In this document: positions 1 to 4,656 of the stretch, piece after piece
Position numbering within the stretch: the stretch's first letter is position 1
How the letters are laid out: each line of letters starts with the position of its first letter
From: Anaerolineales bacterium
GTDB lineage: Bacteria > Chloroflexota > Anaerolineae > 4572-78 > NAK82
Length of the DNA stretch: 5,061 nucleotides
Direction: 5' to 3'
Assembly (NCBI GenBank): GCA_024643945.1
Contig: JAHELX010000499.1
Coordinates: 1 to 5,061 of the forward strand
Translations under genes and position numbers: made by a program
Notes under the pieces: model-generated
What the model was told of the DNA's origin: nothing
Database searches by the model: none
Seen by the model: the letters and a program-made list of their open reading frames with translations, nothing else

Positions 1-183
1 CATACCACCGAATACGAGGGCTGGATCGTGGTACCGGTGCCACAGGGCGAGCACTTCTTAGAAGTACGCTTTGAAGACACGCCAGTACGGGTCGTGAGCA
101 AGTGGGTCTCGCTGGCATCGCTGCTGGGCGTGATAGTGGCCGTCGTTGGGCGACGGTTTCCCCAGAGGTTCGGCTTGAGGTAG
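1..183 (+). CDS. C-terminal end of a PTPS-related / GT-C-like membrane protein (partial, 5' end outside window)
   Basis: The frame is open from base 1 to a TAG at 181-183 and gives 60 residues. The visible part is the end of a beta-type soluble domain (G-W-I-V-V-P-V-P-Q-G-E-H pattern), then one hydrophobic helix (about residues 36-49) and an Arg-rich tail (GRRFPQRFGLR). The same order, G-x-I-x-x-x-VP-x-G-x-H, helix and basic tail, closes the 653-aa protein encoded just downstream, so this is probably a tandem paralog. By analogy the soluble part lies outside the membrane and the tail inside. The next ATG is one base after this stop, which suggests one transcript and translational coupling. 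The function is unknown; the family resembles membrane glycosyltransferases. The reading frame is clear, the family call rests on 60 residues only. Confidence 0.75.
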   Translation, partial: HTTEYEGWIVVPVPQGEHFLEVRFEDTPVRVVSKWVSLASLLGVIVAVVGRRFPQRFGLR

Positions 184-184
184 A

Positions 185-2146
185 ATGAAAAGGATGTTAC
201 CTTCTCTGCGCCGCCTTGACCGTAATCTGCTCATCATCCTGGCCCTTTCCCTCTTCGCCTGGGCGCCATTGCTCACACCGGCCTATTTCTTTCAAGCCCA
301 CGACGCGCAGCACAGCATCTTTTACCTGGTGGAGTTCGACCAGACGTGGCGCGACGGCTATCTCTGGCCGCGCTGGGCGCCCGACTTTGCCTTTGGCTAT
401 GGCTACCCGCTCTTCAATATCTATGCTCCACTGGCTATCTACGCCGCCGAAATTCTGCACCTGCTGGGATTGGGCTTCGTGGCGGCTGTCAAGGCGGTGT
501 ACGCGCTGGCCACGATCGGCGCCGGGCTGACGATGTACCTCTTCGTGCGCCGTCTCCCCGCACCTGGAGAGGGGCGGGTCTTTGGCCGGAAGGCGGGTTT
601 GCTGGCAGCCGTGGTATATATGTATGTGCCCTTCCATTTGGTGGAGATTTTCGTCCGCAGCGCATACTCCGAATTCGTGGCGCTGGCCTTGCTCCCCCTG
701 GTGCTATACGCCTTCACCGAACTGGTCGCCGCGCCCGGTCTCCACCGTTTGGCACTGGCGGGACTGGTTTACGGCGTCCTGGCCCTCACCCACCATACCT
801 CCTTCTTCACCTTCACTCCTTTCCTGGCCGTTTATATCCTGTACTTGCTGGCCGGGAGCTGGCGGGACAAAGGGGCAGGGCACGCGCTGCGCACGGCACT
901 ATTCACCGTGGGGAGCGGATTGCTGGGCCTGGCTCTGTCGGCCATCTACCTGTTACCCATGCTGGCCGAGTTGCGCTATGTGAAAATTGAGCAATGGACG
1001 GCCTATAACTACGACTACGGCCAGCACTTCGTCTACTTCTCGCAACTGCTATCACCGGATTGGGGCTATGGCTATTCTGGACCAGGCCTCAACGATGGGA
1101 TGTCATTTCAACTGGGGGCAGTGACGCTGGTGCTGGTCATCTTTGGCGGCTGGCTGGCGCTGACCCGCCGCCACGCCCGATCTGGTTCTCCTGGCCCGCG
1201 CGGGCCTCACCCGGGGATAGATCTCTTCTTCCTGGCTTCGACCGCCGTCATCGTCTGGCTGATGTCCCCGGCCGCTCAATTTGCATGGCGGGCCTTGCCC
1301 ATCGCCAGCCTGGTGCAATTCCCGTGGCGATTGCTGGGGCTGGCCGCCCTTACCATGTCGGTCGTGGCCGGATCGTTGCTGGCAGGAAGGGGCGGGGAGT
1401 CAGGGAGTCAGGGAGTCAGGACTCAGGGAATCAGGGACTCAGGAAATCAGGAAATCAGGAAATCAAGGAAGATGACCGATTCCCTGACTCCTGATTCCCC
1501 GAGTCCTGATTCCCTGAGTCCTGATTCCCTGACTCCTGATTCCCTGACTCCTGATTCCCTGATTCCTGATTCCCCGAGTCCCGATTCCCTCCTCCTCTTG
1601 CTGGTAATCATCCTCGGCTCGTTTGCCTACACCCTGCCCCAATATACACCCGTTGAGCCATGGCGCGAGCGCCCGGAGGCGGTGGTGCGTTGGGACCGCT
1701 TCTCGCCAGCCGATCGAGTAGGCATGGTCGCCTATACCGACGAACAGCCCACCACCAGTCCCATGGAAGCACAATACCTGGCCGGCGAGCCATTACAGGT
1801 AGCGACCATCCTGACCGGCACGGGAACAGTGGAAACACGGCGTCACGGGGGGGCTTCGGACCAGGTGCTGGTGAATGCCGACGGACCGGTAGCGGTGCAA
1901 TTTTACACGTACGGCTTCCCAGGCTGGCAGGCCACAATTGATGGGCGACCCACCGCGCACCGGCACGAGCCGCCGTACGGACTCATCACCCTGGACGTGC
2001 CGGCCGGCCAGCACATGGTCTCGATTCGGATGGGGAGCACGCCGTCACGCACGATGGGGAGTGTCATCAGCTTGATCGCTGCTATCGCTATCGGGGTTGG
2101 GCTCTTCGGTGAGCGTATTTGGCGAAGGGTGCTCCCTCTGCTATAA
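185..2146 (+). CDS. Large polytopic membrane protein, PTPS-related (GT-C glycosyltransferase-like)
   Basis: This is a 653-residue protein with about ten or more hydrophobic helices. It has a basic N-terminus (MKRMLPSLRRLDR), a first helix at about 14-35, then a loop with H39-D40 and the stretch R-W-A-P-D-F-A-F-G-Y-G-Y-P-L-F-N, typical of the 'PTPS-related' membrane family common in Chloroflexota. An acidic residue in the first outer loop is also usual for GT-C glycosyltransferases. A Q-F-P-W-R-L-L-G motif near residues 378-385 is another family mark. Residues of about 490-620 form a soluble domain, with a final helix at about 625-645. Residues 404-469 are a Ser/Pro/Asp-rich insert made by an inverted tandem repeat between two helices. 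The ATG is preceded by GAGGT (177-181), rather close, and by the upstream gene's stop. It may transfer sugars from lipid carriers to cell-surface targets, but neither substrate nor activity can be read from the sequence. Confidence 0.85.
   Translation: MKRMLPSLRRLDRNLLIILALSLFAWAPLLTPAYFFQAHDAQHSIFYLVEFDQTWRDGYLWPRWAPDFAFGYGYPLFNIYAPLAIYAAEILHLLGLGFVAAVKAVYALATIGAGLTMYLFVRRLPAPGEGRVFGRKAGLLAAVVYMYVPFHLVEIFVRSAYSEFVALALLPLVLYAFTELVAAPGLHRLALAGLVYGVLALTHHTSFFTFTPFLAVYILYLLAGSWRDKGAGHALRTALFTVGSGLLGLALSAIYLLPMLAELRYVKIEQWTAYNYDYGQHFVYFSQLLSPDWGYGYSGPGLNDGMSFQLGAVTLVLVIFGGWLALTRRHARSGSPGPRGPHPGIDLFFLASTAVIVWLMSPAAQFAWRALPIASLVQFPWRLLGLAALTMSVVAGSLLAGRGGESGSQGVRTQGIRDSGNQEIRKSRKMTDSLTPDSPSPDSLSPDSLTPDSLTPDSLIPDSPSPDSLLLLLVIILGSFAYTLPQYTPVEPWRERPEAVVRWDRFSPADRVGMVAYTDEQPTTSPMEAQYLAGEPLQVATILTGTGTVETRRHGGASDQVLVNADGPVAVQFYTYGFPGWQATIDGRPTAHRHEPPYGLITLDVPAGQHMVSIRMGSTPSRTMGSVISLIAAIAIGVGLFGERIWRRVLPLL
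1395..1589 (+). repeat. Intragenic inverted tandem repeat, 8-bp and 15-bp units
   Basis: The left arm (1395-1465) has nine head-to-tail units of the form GGRANTCA: three GGGAGTCA, then GGACTCA, GGGAATCA, GGGACTCA and three GGAAATCA. An 11-bp spacer follows (1466-1476). The right arm (1477-1589) carries the reverse complement as alternating TGATTCCC and TGASTCC units, a 15-bp higher-order repeat present about 7.5 times. The element is exactly 195 bp, 65 codons, so the host gene stays in frame. The right arm encodes five-residue repeats of the type P-D-S-L-T/S. A long imperfect hairpin is possible. It falls between two predicted helices, in a loop inferred to be cytoplasmic because the following soluble domain is expected outside. 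Confidence 0.93.
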
Positions 2147-2147
2147 T
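2119..2147 (+). promoter_or_regulatory. Sigma70-type promoter for the zinc-ribbon/LysM gene
   Basis: TTGGCG (2119-2124, four of six matches to TTGACA) is separated by exactly 17 bp from a perfect TATAAT (2142-2147). The -10 box overlaps the TAA stop of the membrane-protein gene. Transcription would begin near 2154, giving a leader of about 80 nt that contains the 7-bp-period inverted repeat and then the ribosome binding site. It is predicted from sequence only. Confidence 0.6.
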
Positions 2148-2151
2148 TTTG

Positions 2152-2217
2152 GACAGACGACCAGGGGGGAATGACAAATGTTGTTGGGCCTTCGTCTTTT
2201 GTCCTCTGTCTCTGGTC
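2152..2217 (+). repeat. Degenerate 7-bp inverted tandem repeat in the 5' leader
   Basis: The left arm reads in 7-bp steps as GACAGAC, GACCAGG, GGGGAAT, GACAAAT (2152-2179). After a spacer of about 10 nt the right arm reads CTTCGTC, TTTTGTC, CTCTGTC, TCTGGTC (2190-2217), the complement of the GACNNAN pattern. Nested pairs GACCAG/CTGGTC (2159-2164 with 2212-2217) and GACAAA/TTTGTC (2173-2178 with 2198-2203) could form a leader hairpin. It lies between the -10 box and the ribosome binding site of the downstream gene. The units are more decayed than in the other two elements of the window. Confidence 0.65.
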
Positions 2218-2224
2218 ATTCGAG

Positions 2225-2229
2225 GGAGG
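2225..2229 (+). promoter_or_regulatory. Ribosome binding site fixing a GTG start at 2235
   Basis: GGAGG stands five bases before GTG (2235-2237). The in-frame ATG at 2178 has no comparable site. Starting there would add 19 residues, 13 of them encoded within the leader repeat, ahead of the first zinc-ribbon cysteines. The GTG start puts the first Cys at residue 5, as is usual for proteins opening with a zinc ribbon. Confidence 0.75.
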
Positions 2230-2234
2230 GGTGC

Positions 2235-3377
2235 GTGGATAGGGAATGTGTGAACTGCGGCACCAGGCTGCCGTCGGAGGCGACGCGCTGTCCTGTGTGC
2301 GGAGCAGTCGCGCGCGGGGGACACCAGCAACGCCGGTGCCCCAATTGTGGCACTCCAGCCGCTCAACGGGCCAGAACCTGCCTGATGTGTGATGCTCCTC
2401 TCGACCGGGAACCAGGTCGGGATGGGCTCGCAAGTGTATCCTGGCCATGGATAGGAGCGGTCGCACTCATCGCCGCCCTGATCTTCGTGGGCTGGAGCCA
2501 CTGGCGTAACCAACCGCAGCCAGTAGCGGCTGTCCCCAAGGCTATTTCCAGCGCCACGGCCACGCCAACACCAACGCCGACGGGGACACCTACGCCCATC
2601 CCCAGTGCCACGTCATCCCCTGTCCCTTCTCCCACCCCCATCATTCACGTGGTACAGTCGGGCGAGACGATTATCTACATTGCCTCGTATTACGGTACCA
2701 CGTCCGAAGCGATCATGAAAGCGAATGGATTGGATGAGACATTGGCGCGGTTACTGCGCCCGGGCCAGGAGTTGCTGATCCCCTCCACTGGCCCGGTAGG
2801 GGGTCCGGTGCCGGGGCGAACTGCGCAGCCGCCCCAGGTGATTCACGAGGTGGAATCGGGTGAGACACTTAGCTCCATCGCCGACGAGTATGACACCAAC
2901 GTCGAGGCGATACTGGCTGCCAATGAATTGGATAGCCCTGACTTGATTTACGTGGGCCAGGAGCTGGTGGTGCCACTGATGCCCCCTACTGCCACGCCAA
3001 CACCTTCTCCCACGCCTACGCCTACTACCACGCCCGGCCCACCCTATCCTGCTCCCGATTTGCTATCTCCTGCCGAGGATGCAGTCCTTGAGGGGAAGGA
3101 CGCAGTCGTTCTTCTCACCTGGACAAGTGTTGGCATCTTGCGTGATAACCAGGCCTACCTGGTGGAGCTGGAGACGCCGGCCCGGATCGCGCCTGTGACC
3201 TACACCACCCAGGGAACGTCGTGGCGGCTGCCATCCGACCTGTGGCCGACCGGCCGGCGCCGAACTTTGACCTGGCGGGTGACAGTCGTGCAGCAAACCA
3301 GCCCGACCTCAAGCGGACCGGCAGCGTGGGAGCCGCTGAGTCCTCCAACCGAGACGCGCCACTTTGAGTGGCGATAA
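2235..3377 (+). CDS. Membrane-anchored double zinc-ribbon, double LysM protein
   Basis: Read from the GTG at 2235, it is 380 residues. The order of parts is: zinc-ribbon-like C5-x2-C8 and C19-x2-C22; a second set C35-x2-C38 and C49-x2-C52; one hydrophobic helix at about 70-88; a Thr/Pro-rich linker (about 94-135); LysM 1 (about 137-183, H-V-V-Q-S-G-E-T-I start, P-G-Q-E-L-L-I-P end); a Gly/Pro linker; LysM 2 (about 203-247, H-E-V-E-S-G-E-T-L start, V-G-Q-E-L-V-V-P end); a second Thr/Pro linker (about 250-272); and a C-terminal beta-like domain of about 105 residues ending in E-W-R. LysM domains bind N-acetylglucosamine-containing glycans such as peptidoglycan, so the inferred topology is zinc ribbons in the cytoplasm and LysM domains in the wall or outside. 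The C-terminal domain is not recognised with confidence; it resembles Ig-like domains. There is no catalytic motif. It has its own promoter and converges on the hepT remnant with 7 bp between stops. Confidence 0.88.
   Translation: MDRECVNCGTRLPSEATRCPVCGAVARGGHQQRRCPNCGTPAAQRARTCLMCDAPLDREPGRDGLASVSWPWIGAVALIAALIFVGWSHWRNQPQPVAAVPKAISSATATPTPTPTGTPTPIPSATSSPVPSPTPIIHVVQSGETIIYIASYYGTTSEAIMKANGLDETLARLLRPGQELLIPSTGPVGGPVPGRTAQPPQVIHEVESGETLSSIADEYDTNVEAILAANELDSPDLIYVGQELVVPLMPPTATPTPSPTPTPTTTPGPPYPAPDLLSPAEDAVLEGKDAVVLLTWTSVGILRDNQAYLVELETPARIAPVTYTTQGTSWRLPSDLWPTGRRRTLTWRVTVVQQTSPTSSGPAAWEPLSPPTETRHFEWR
3357..3373. other. Short perfect hairpin at the end of the LysM gene
   Basis: CGCCACT and AGTGGCG pair perfectly (7 bp) around a TTG loop. 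The hairpin ends in the last codons of the LysM gene, in the 30 bp around two convergent stop codons. No T-run follows on either strand, so an intrinsic terminator is not supported, although a weak or Rho-assisted end is possible. It may be chance. Confidence 0.35.
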
Positions 3378-3384
3378 CCTCACG

Positions 3385-3573
3385 TCACTTCGGTGCCTGC
3401 TGGACAATACGCCAGGCATCGGCGATGAACATCCGAAAATCGTCCAGATGGTGACGCAAGACATCGTAAACCTGGTGGTCGTCCACGTCGGAATACATAG
3501 GCACGATCAGGTTACGAAACCTGATCATCTTCGAGTAAGTCGAAACGTGTTCTTTCGGGAGACAGAAGGCCAT
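3385..3573 (-). pseudogene. hepT: Remnant of a HepT-like (DUF86, HEPN) toxin
   Basis: The minus frame ending at TGA (3387-3385) matches the C-terminal half of HepT proteins: L-P-K-E-H...S-K-M-I-R-F-R-N-L-I-V, then M-Y-S-D-V-D-D-H-Q-V-Y-D-V-L, then H-L-D-D-F. HepT proteins of the HepT/MntA system are HEPN RNases of about 140 residues with an R-x4-6-H-x-Y motif. Here about the first 70-80 residues are missing. The motif reads R-N-L-I-V-P-M-Y, so the catalytic His is Pro (CCT instead of CAT or CAC) while the Tyr that MntA modifies remains. Homology begins near 3570, inside the mntA 3' end and in another frame. This fits a deletion that fused the two genes. An ATG at 3573-3571 has GGAG seven bases upstream, so a 62-residue peptide could still be made. 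It is probably inactive as a toxin. Confidence 0.68.
3505..3526. repeat. 9-bp inverted repeat across the mntA stop codon
   Basis: GATCAGGTT and AACCTGATC are perfect complements separated by ACGA. The minus-strand stop codon of mntA (3514-3512) lies in it. In the hepT frame the same bases encode the I-R-F-R-N-L-I stretch, a conserved part of the family, so codon constraint could create the palindrome. A hairpin at the junction of the two overlapping frames is possible. Confidence 0.4.
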
Positions 3574-3985
3574 AATCCTTCTCCAAAGACCTGGCAAACT
3601 CGCGTTGGTATGTTTCTAACACCGGTTGGAAATCGTAATATTCCAGCAGCGTGCGTTGGATGAAGTCTGACACCTGATCGGACGCCCGCTCGTAGAGCAG
3701 ACAGCCCGAAATGGCGCGAAAACGCAGGCTGATAGAGGCACGTCCTAACGAGAGCAAATCAAGGTCATCACGCCCTAGCGCCTGGCACAGCTTTACCTCA
3801 AGTCCTAGCCATTCTTCCAGCGTAAGCTCTTCTTCCAGCAGAATTGCCAGGTCTACATCACTATGAGGTGTGGCATAGCCATTCACCTGCGAGCCGAACA
3901 GGAAGACAGCCAATACCCGGGGCTCCCTGGCACAGACCCATCGCAGATGATCAACTTGATCGGCAGGTAAGGGTATTTCAACCAT
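3512..3985 (-). CDS. mntA: MntA-like minimal nucleotidyltransferase antitoxin
   Basis: This is a 157-residue protein with the exact GSx10DxD signature of minimal nucleotidyltransferases: G31, S32, D43 and D45 in L-F-G-S-Q-V-N-G-Y-A-T-P-H-S-D-V-D-L-A-I, plus a likely third Asp at D76 (D-L-D-L-L). The later F-R-A-I-S-G-C-L-L-Y-E-R and L-L-E-Y-Y-D-F-Q-P segments are also typical of the family. In characterised systems MntA transfers AMP to a Tyr next to the HEPN active site of HepT and so neutralises it. Here the active site looks complete, but the partner gene downstream is truncated. The last 20 or so residues (from about 138) are read from DNA that in another frame encodes HepT, so the normal stop was probably lost with the deletion. 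The start ATG has GGGAG seven bases upstream. GC content is lower than in the neighbouring genes, suggesting acquisition by transfer. Confidence 0.87.
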   Translation of the reverse strand: MVEIPLPADQVDHLRWVCAREPRVLAVFLFGSQVNGYATPHSDVDLAILLEEELTLEEWLGLEVKLCQALGRDDLDLLSLGRASISLRFRAISGCLLYERASDQVSDFIQRTLLEYYDFQPVLETYQREFARSLEKDYGLLSPERTRFDLLEDDQVS

Positions 3986-3992
3986 CGCACAT

Positions 3993-3997
3993 CTCCC
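3993..3997 (-). promoter_or_regulatory. Ribosome binding site of mntA
   Basis: On the minus strand GGGAG (3997-3993) lies seven bases before the ATG (3985-3983). It supports that start. The transcript predicted from the promoter just upstream would begin at about 3996, so the site would stand at the very 5' end of the mRNA. Confidence 0.6.
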
Positions 3998-4002
3998 AGC
4001 TC

Positions 4003-4031
4003 ATTATAACACAAGCCGGCTTTTCTGTCAT
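4003..4031 (-). promoter_or_regulatory. Sigma70-type promoter of mntA
   Basis: On the minus strand ATGACA (4031-4026, five of six matches to TTGACA) is followed after exactly 17 bp by a perfect TATAAT (4008-4003). Predicted transcription start is near 3996, only about 11 nt before the mntA start codon. No operator-like palindrome is visible directly over it. It is the strongest promoter match in the window. Confidence 0.68.
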
Positions 4032-4128
4032 CGCGGATAGCGGGATGGGTATGTTCGGATTTCGGGGCGAACCCTCCCGCAGGTTTTGACTGAGCAAGCT
4101 GCGATTTTTGGCAGCAACCTGCCCCGTG

Positions 4129-4161
4129 GGGGGCTTCGCTCCGGGAGCGTGTGTCGCCCCC
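4129..4161. repeat. Nested G/C-rich hairpin
   Basis: GGGGGC (4129-4134) pairs with GCCCCC (4156-4161), and inside it CGCT (4137-4140) pairs with AGCG (4146-4149). On the plus strand it is followed by CAAAAATG, so on the minus strand it is preceded by TTTTTG. It is not a good terminator in either direction. It could be part of a dispersed palindromic element. Confidence 0.4.
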
Positions 4162-4213
4162 AAAAATGAACGCACCCAGCGGGATGGGGTTGCACCTAAT
4201 TCGCCAGTGTCTT

Positions 4214-4241
4214 GTAGGACAAGCTGTTAGCTTGTCCCTAC
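4214..4241. repeat. Palindromic element upstream of yjbQ
   Basis: GGACAAGCT (4217-4225) and AGCTTGTCC (4229-4237) are perfect complements around GTT. The pairing extends outward to GTAG/CTAC with one bulged C. It ends six bases before the start of the yjbQ ribosome site. The octamer CTTGTAGG occurs at 4211-4218 and again at 4253-4260. The compact form suggests a REP-like dispersed intergenic palindrome or a leader hairpin of yjbQ. Confidence 0.6.
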
Positions 4242-4245
4242 TTTC

Positions 4246-4251
4246 AGGAGG
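4246..4251 (+). promoter_or_regulatory. Ribosome binding site of yjbQ
   Basis: AGGAGG is followed after nine bases by GTG (4261-4263). It supports the GTG start; no in-frame ATG lies near this position. Spacing is slightly long but acceptable. Confidence 0.65.
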
Positions 4252-4260
4252 GCTTGTAGG

Positions 4261-4656
4261 GTGAAACAAATCGAAATTCGCACGTCGAAGCAGCAGAGTT
4301 TTGAGGACATCACACAGCAGGTGCAACAGGCAGTGAGCGAGAGCGGAGTGCAGGAGGGTCTCTGCCACCTCTTTTGCCTGCATACCACCGCCGGCCTGAC
4401 GGTCAATGAGAACTGGGATCCATCAGTGCAGCACGACATCGGGCTGGCGCTTAATGAGATGGTACCCCAGCGGCGCAACTTCCAGCACCGGGAGGGAAAC
4501 AGCCCAGCTCACGTCAAATCGTCGCTGGTAGGCGCATCGCAGACCCTGTTCGTGTCCGGGGGGCGACTGGTGTTGGGGAGTTGGCAGGGAATCTACCTGG
4601 TCGAATTCGATGGACCGCGTACGCGCAAAGTGCTGGTGAAGGTCGTGGAGGCGTGA
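4261..4656 (+). CDS. yjbQ: YjbQ family protein (UPF0047), secondary thiamine-phosphate synthase-like
   Basis: This 131-residue protein is a full-length member of the UPF0047/YjbQ family, which usually has about 130-140 residues. The hallmark motifs are all present: H-T-T-A-G-L-T-V-N-E-N (41-51), E-G-N-S-P-A-H-V-K-S-S-L-V-G (78-91) and L-G-S-W-Q-G-I-Y-L-V-E-F-D-G-P-R (105-120). H41, H84 and the N/E residues of these motifs form the presumed metal or ligand site. E. coli YjbQ can weakly replace thiamine-phosphate synthase, which gave the family its name, but its true reaction is not settled. There are no signal peptide or membrane helices, so it is cytoplasmic. Translation starts at GTG. The TGA stop lies inside the first unit of the repeat that fills the gap to the convergent gene. 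No thiamine genes are in view. Confidence 0.93.
   Translation: MKQIEIRTSKQQSFEDITQQVQQAVSESGVQEGLCHLFCLHTTAGLTVNENWDPSVQHDIGLALNEMVPQRRNFQHREGNSPAHVKSSLVGASQTLFVSGGRLVLGSWQGIYLVEFDGPRTRKVLVKVVEA

Larger units (their letters stand above)
3986..4260. other. Intergenic region between divergent mntA and yjbQ
   Basis: These 275 bp contain the mntA promoter and ribosome site at the left and the yjbQ ribosome site at the right. Between them lie G/C-rich hairpins (4129-4161 and 4214-4241) and an 11-bp direct repeat, AGCGGGATGGG, at 4039-4049 and 4178-4188. Short open frames cross it on both strands, but none has a recognisable domain or a convincing start. No clear -35/-10 pair for yjbQ could be found. 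Confidence 0.6.

Noticed and set aside
1..10. CATACCACCG also found at 4381-4390
   Set aside because: Both copies are inside unrelated coding sequence in common codons; ten bases is not enough to suggest a shared element.
1395..1589. Regularly spaced repeats suggesting a CRISPR array
   Set aside because: Units are 7-8 bp (15 bp as dimers) without unique spacers, and the orientation flips in the middle.
1463..1774. Minus-strand open frame with repeated G-I-R-S-Q residues
   Set aside because: It is the antisense reading of the 15-bp repeat, whose length keeps every frame in phase. No domain follows and the sense gene is clear.
2178..2234. Upstream ATG start for the LysM protein
   Set aside because: It would translate part of the leader repeat, lacks a good ribosome site, and adds residues not expected before the zinc ribbon; GTG 2235 has GGAGG at five bases.
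2088..2513. Minus-strand open frame over the end of the membrane gene, the leader repeat and the zinc-ribbon start
   Set aside because: It is antisense to two well-supported genes and a promoter, and its composition is that of a shadow frame.
3357..3373. Intrinsic terminator between the LysM gene and hepT
   Set aside because: The stem is short and no T-run follows on either strand, so it is listed only as a hairpin.
4129..4161. Terminal inverted repeats of a small transposon
   Set aside because: The arms are only 6 bp, no target duplication or transposase is visible, and the inner part is itself a hairpin.
3883..4383. Minus-strand open frame of 166 codons across the intergenic region
   Set aside because: It overlaps the mntA start, the promoter and the yjbQ start, and shows no recognisable motif.
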